DNA of 64,000 nucleotides from Bacteroidales bacterium H3 (GTDB taxonomy: Bacteria; Bacteroidota; Bacteroidia; Bacteroidales; Muribaculaceae): assembly GCA_001701135.1 (NCBI GenBank), contig DAAN01000027.1, forward strand, positions 12,682 to 76,681, in the 5' to 3' direction. Every line of letters begins with the position of its first letter. The stretch's first letter is position 1. The translations under genes and the position numbers were made by a program. The notes below the pieces were generated by a model. It was not told the DNA's origin. It did not search any database and saw only the letters and a list, made by a program, of their open reading frames with translations. Of the stretch, positions 60,995 to 64,000 are shown piece by piece.

Positions 60995-61699
60995 ATGGCT
61001 AAAATTACTTATCTTTCAAATATGGGTTTCGCAGTCGAAACTCCCGACGTGCTGTTGGTTTTCGATGATTACAACGATCCGGCCCACACGGTTGTCAAAG
61101 CGCTCGAACACAATCCCGCCCTCCCTGTGGTCTTCCTTGTTTCGGATCATCGCCGTTTCAACAAAGCAATTTTCAACTTAGGTCAGAATCATAAACGCCA
61201 GTATCTTCTGGCCAACAATTGTCCCGGGGTAGCCGACAGTGACATGCCTACACAGTATATGGCTCCCGGCGATCAGGTGGAAAATCTTCTCGGAGGTGTC
61301 TCGGTAAAGGCTTTCGCTTCGGATGATTCAGGACTTGTCTATGTGGTGACTACCAAGGATGGCGCCGTGATCATGCATGGCGGTTCACTGTCTCCCGTTT
61401 CCGAAGAGCATTTCGCCACTGCCCTCAACCGCATCAAAGCCTCGGTGCCGCAGATCGATCTTGCCTTTGTCGCTGTAGACGAGCGACTTGGCAAAAATGC
61501 CACAGCAGGCATCAAGAAGGCTGTCGAGACACTCGAGATTGCCAATGCCGTACCCATGGGTTTCGAAGGCGAGCATTCCGATGCTTGCCGCTTTGATCAG
61601 TATGATCTGCCCTCCGGTGTGTCCACGCGCTTCCACTGCATTCACACTCCCGGTGAAGGGGTGCGTCTTAAACTAAATGCAGCCGAGGCTCACGCCTGA
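60995..61699 (+). CDS. Metallo-beta-lactamase-fold protein with degenerate metal site
   Basis: A 234-residue protein whose strands and loops (TYLSNMGFAVETPDVLLVFDDY, PVVFLVSDHRRFN, VYVVTTKDGAVIMHGG) follow the MBL fold. The usual HxHxDH is reduced to S50-D51-H52-RRFN, and later histidine ligands are weak. It resembles a Bacteroidota family of predicted MBL-fold hydrolases. Catalysis is doubtful from sequence. It is a single gene between rluD and the terminator. Confidence 0.75.
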   Translation: MAKITYLSNMGFAVETPDVLLVFDDYNDPAHTVVKALEHNPALPVVFLVSDHRRFNKAIFNLGQNHKRQYLLANNCPGVADSDMPTQYMAPGDQVENLLGGVSVKAFASDDSGLVYVVTTKDGAVIMHGGSLSPVSEEHFATALNRIKASVPQIDLAFVAVDERLGKNATAGIKKAVETLEIANAVPMGFEGEHSDACRFDQYDLPSGVSTRFHCIHTPGEGVRLKLNAAEAHA

Positions 61700-61738
61700 A
61701 TTCCGCCCTGTTCCTAAAAGAAAACTTTTAAGTTACAA

Positions 61739-61777
61739 GAAAACTCCTGAGGTTTATTGAAAACTTCGGGAGTTTTC
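61739..61777. terminator. Hairpin terminator
   Basis: A 17-bp stem with two G-U pairs (outer GAAAACTCC/GGAGTTTTC) has a 5-base loop. It lies between the MBL-fold gene and the convergent integrase and would serve both. Confidence 0.75.
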
Positions 61778-61821
61778 TATCATTCATTCTAACTCTTTGT
61801 AATCACAAAATCTCAGCGTTG

Positions 61822-62754
61822 CTAATCGGATTCGAGCCGAAGAAATTTGTTCATCCGAGATATGCAGCGTTTTTTCTGATCAAGATTTGGATGTATATAC
61901 AGATTGAGTGTTGTCGCAACATTCGAGTGTCCGAGTATTACACTTACGGTTTTATAGTCGCATCCGCTTTCGATACATCTGGTGGCGAATGTATGACGCA
62001 ATCCATGGAACACTATTGACGGGATTTCAAGCCGTTTAAGAATCCGACTGAAAGTCTCTCGGTATGTGCGAGGCTCTTTCGCCTTAGACCCTTCGCCTAC
62101 CACGTACTTTTCTACCCTCTGCTGTTTTTTCACCACATTCAAGGCCTTGAAGAGAAGCGGAGAGATGGGAATTTCACGATTTGAATTCCGGGTCTTGGGG
62201 GTAGAAACGTATTGTTCTGTTACCATTAGGTCGCAATTGTAAATTCGTCCTGCAGTGCCCGCTACTGTAATAATACGGCGTACCATATCCACATCCTTCC
62301 ATTGAAGGGCGCACACTTCTCCTATGCGCAAGCCGCAGCACAGAGCAATCATTATTCCTATATTCTGTAATGTCGGAGCGGAAGCAATAGCGTTCAGCAG
62401 TTTTTTGTGATCTGGTAATGACAGCACAGGCAAAACGCGTGCGGCTGTATCCGAGGGATATTCGATATCCCACGAAGGCATTTCAAACATTCCTCTCTTT
62501 GCCCCGAAACGACCGACGGACTTAAGCACGGCGATAATGTCATGGACAGTTTTCTTGCTCAGTCCTGTCTCAAGTTTGCCGAATGCAAATTGCTGTACTT
62601 CTGCCTCTGATATGGATACGGAATCGGCGAAAACGGGCATGATGTGAGTTTTTAGAATAAGGGCATAGGCGCAGTATGTCGAGTGTTTGACTACGCTGCG
62701 CCTGTTTTCTTTCCATAGTTCTGCTATTGCGCGGAAAGTAGATAAGTTGTGCAT
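61822..62754 (-). CDS. Tyrosine recombinase (phage-type integrase)
   Basis: A 310-residue site-specific recombinase with an N-terminal SAM-like core-binding domain (about 1-95) and a catalytic domain with R143 (GLRIGEV), K187, H250-GLR253, H276 (LGHSNVATTLN) and nucleophile Y286. All active-site residues are intact. It points toward the chromosome end of the element. No tRNA gene or recognisable att repeat flanks it inside the window. Its local base composition is AT-richer than the genes to the left. Confidence 0.92.
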   Translation of the reverse strand: MHNLSTFRAIAELWKENRRSVVKHSTYCAYALILKTHIMPVFADSVSISEAEVQQFAFGKLETGLSKKTVHDIIAVLKSVGRFGAKRGMFEMPSWDIEYPSDTAARVLPVLSLPDHKKLLNAIASAPTLQNIGIMIALCCGLRIGEVCALQWKDVDMVRRIITVAGTAGRIYNCDLMVTEQYVSTPKTRNSNREIPISPLLFKALNVVKKQQRVEKYVVGEGSKAKEPRTYRETFSRILKRLEIPSIVFHGLRHTFATRCIESGCDYKTVSVILGHSNVATTLNLYIHPNLDQKKRCISRMNKFLRLESD

Positions 62755-62797
62755 ACTTTGTGATTTTTATGATTCACAAGATATGCGCTGTCTTATT

Positions 62798-63967
62798 TCA
62801 ACGGTTGCCTTTAGCCCGGTTGTGGTGCTTACAGAGCATCTGACAGTTTGAGATGTCAGTCGCACCCCCTTTGCTCCATGCAGTGACATGGTCGGCATCC
62901 ATTTCGTTCAACTTCCATATCTTGTTTGCGTTGGCGTCATGGCCTATGGCACAGAAGGGACAGTTGGACTTGCCTGCGGCTTTTGCCTGTTCGGTCTGGC
63001 GGGCATAGACGACTCGTTTTGTCGCTTCGTCGAAGATGCGGATATCCAGAAGCTTTGTGTCGGTCTCTCCTCCTAAAAGAAACTCAAACACACCGCGTCG
63101 ATTCTTCACATACGGGTCGGCATACAACTCCGCCACCCGCTGTTTCATCTGAGCCGGGTTATATGGCTGTGTATGATATTTTTCGTAAAGTTCGCCCCAC
63201 GGAAGCCCGCGCATCTCATTTTCAACGAAAGGAAATACCGTCCGTACCCAATCTATGACGGAATTGAAATAATTGACGAGTTCAGTGATGTCGGAGCTGT
63301 AGCGGTGGTCGCGCATATATTCCTCTGCTTTGCCACGGCTGACCCATTCAAGTGCTGTGGCAAGAAAGTCCTGTCGGTTTACCGCTCCGCTGATATATGC
63401 GCTCCATTTTTGCACTTTCGATGACTGAGAATTGCTGAACTCTGCCTTTGCCGCAGTGACAAAAGGTCCTGAATATACAGCGTTGAGTAATTCTTGGTCA
63501 TTGAGTGGTACTCCGGCGATATTGATAGTGCGGAACCATTCCTTTATTTCTTGCTCTGTGCCTTCACATTCATATATTAGAAGTTTTGCATTAATGAATT
63601 TTTCACGCAACTCTTTCGGCAGGCTTTCAAGACTTTGCGGCAAGCCTTGATTATCTTTCCAACTAAGTTTTCCGGCACCATTGTAGAAGCGTCCGAGAGA
63701 TGTGATGCGCTGCTGGCCGTCAAGCACTTCAAAACGACCATCGGCAGTTTTGACGAAATAAATAACTCCGAGTGGATAACCTTTAAGCACAGAGTCAATC
63801 ACCGCTACATCGCGTTTGCCATCGGCATAGATATAGTTACGTTGGTATTCCGGCTGAATTGTAAGGCGTCCTCCCATTCCGAAAAGCCCTTTGGCTTCAT
63901 ATTCGTTATAGACAAATCCGTCGCATATGTCGGCGACTGTCCATTCTGTATGCAGTTTTGTTTCCAT
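62798..63967 (-). CDS. DUF262-HNH endonuclease, possible GmrSD-like defence protein
   Basis: A 389-residue protein with an N-terminal DUF262 (ParB-like nucleotidase) domain: [10 protein letters not shown] (Q42-R43) and DGQQRIT (83-89) are its signature. The C-terminal HNH nuclease has a CPFC zinc knuckle (C336, C339), [12 protein letters not shown] (D359, H360), N374 and a CKHHN end. DUF262 with a nuclease occurs in GmrSD-type modification-dependent restriction, which cuts phage DNA with modified bases, and in other defence genes. GmrSD itself ends in DUF1524 rather than HNH, so the target is unknown. It lies next to an integrase, which fits a mobile defence gene. Confidence 0.85.
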   Translation of the reverse strand: METKLHTEWTVADICDGFVYNEYEAKGLFGMGGRLTIQPEYQRNYIYADGKRDVAVIDSVLKGYPLGVIYFVKTADGRFEVLDGQQRITSLGRFYNGAGKLSWKDNQGLPQSLESLPKELREKFINAKLLIYECEGTEQEIKEWFRTINIAGVPLNDQELLNAVYSGPFVTAAKAEFSNSQSSKVQKWSAYISGAVNRQDFLATALEWVSRGKAEEYMRDHRYSSDITELVNYFNSVIDWVRTVFPFVENEMRGLPWGELYEKYHTQPYNPAQMKQRVAELYADPYVKNRRGVFEFLLGGETDTKLLDIRIFDEATKRVVYARQTEQAKAAGKSNCPFCAIGHDANANKIWKLNEMDADHVTAWSKGGATDISNCQMLCKHHNRAKGNR

Positions 63968-64000
63968 ATTCTTTTTAGTAGTTTAGTTGAAATATTAGGG

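Larger units (their letters stand above)
61822..64000. mobile_element. Left edge of a putative integrated element
   Basis: From the integrase to the window end the sequence is visibly AT-richer and carries a recombinase and a nuclease gene, both on the minus strand. The other boundary lies outside the window. The chromosomal side begins at the terminator at 61739. Confidence 0.55.

Noticed and set aside
61700-61821. tRNA gene or att site as integration target
   Set aside because: No cloverleaf or repeated sequence is visible. Only a terminator hairpin lies there, and the other end of the element is outside the window.

Overview
This 64 kb window is a dense piece of a Bacteroidota chromosome, most likely order Bacteroidales. 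The evidence is gene content: a SusC-type TonB receptor, DUF4492-cydAB, a type IX secretion plug-like protein, PorT-like and LptD-like outer-membrane proteins, an OmpA-family porin, TatA/TatC without TatB, and sufBCDS. Promoters follow the Bacteroidota pattern, TAnnTTTG just upstream of the start, with no Shine-Dalgarno signal. The fairly high GC content and the hypothetical genes would fit the family Muribaculaceae, but that is inference. I see no rRNA, tRNA or CRISPR array.

Layout. 1-188 holds the start of tadA. 340-2418 is glgB. 2540-5531 is a thiamine uptake operon (TPP riboswitch, TonB receptor, PnuT-like permease). 5583-14032 carries lptD, a DUF2007 gene, fabD, tatA-tatC, a DUF4919 gene and acpP-fabF. 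14393-21025 has a large secreted protein with a starch-binding-like N-terminus, an AspT-type transporter and an MsbA-like ABC exporter. 21064-29986 is mostly minus strand: trxA, a T9SS plug-like gene with ung, an OmpA-family protein, a sugar MFS transporter with transketolase, and YggS with a DUF4494 gene. 30206-40756 is plus strand: DUF4492-cydA-cydB, a GH24 lysozyme-like gene with a lipoprotein gene, holA, a TPR/propeller protein, cstA, a PHP phosphatase and two small genes. 40795-45028 is minus strand: a four-subunit 2-oxoacid:ferredoxin oxidoreductase, then a proline/asparagine-rich secreted protein coupled to an orphan gene. 45208-51657 holds two small lipoproteins, cvpA and sufBCDS. 51728-58775 is minus strand: a PorT-like barrel with a LysM/binding-protein fusion, an ABC importer with an unknown gene, rpsO, and bamD-rpoZ. 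58994-61699 is a PASTA protein, an RluD-type pseudouridine synthase and a degenerate metallo-beta-lactamase-fold protein. From 61822 to the end the sequence turns AT-richer and carries a tyrosine recombinase and a DUF262-HNH nuclease, which looks like the edge of an integrated element.

How the genes fit together. Envelope biogenesis dominates (LptD, BamD, OmpA, PorT-like, plug-like, MsbA-like, Tat). Central metabolism is that of an anaerobe that tolerates some oxygen: ferredoxin-linked oxoacid oxidation, cytochrome bd, Suf iron-sulfur assembly, glycogen branching and a pyruvate-type transporter. Thiamine import is in the same window as two TPP-dependent enzymes (transketolase and the oxoacid oxidoreductase).

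The most unusual pattern is non-coding. At least eight genes have short perfect or near-perfect tandem repeats (9 to 27 bp, 2 to 5 copies) in the leader directly upstream of the start codon. In one case the repeat duplicates the promoter -7 box, and in another the array contains the stop codon of the preceding gene. The DUF262-HNH gene beside the integrase is the best candidate for a defence function.
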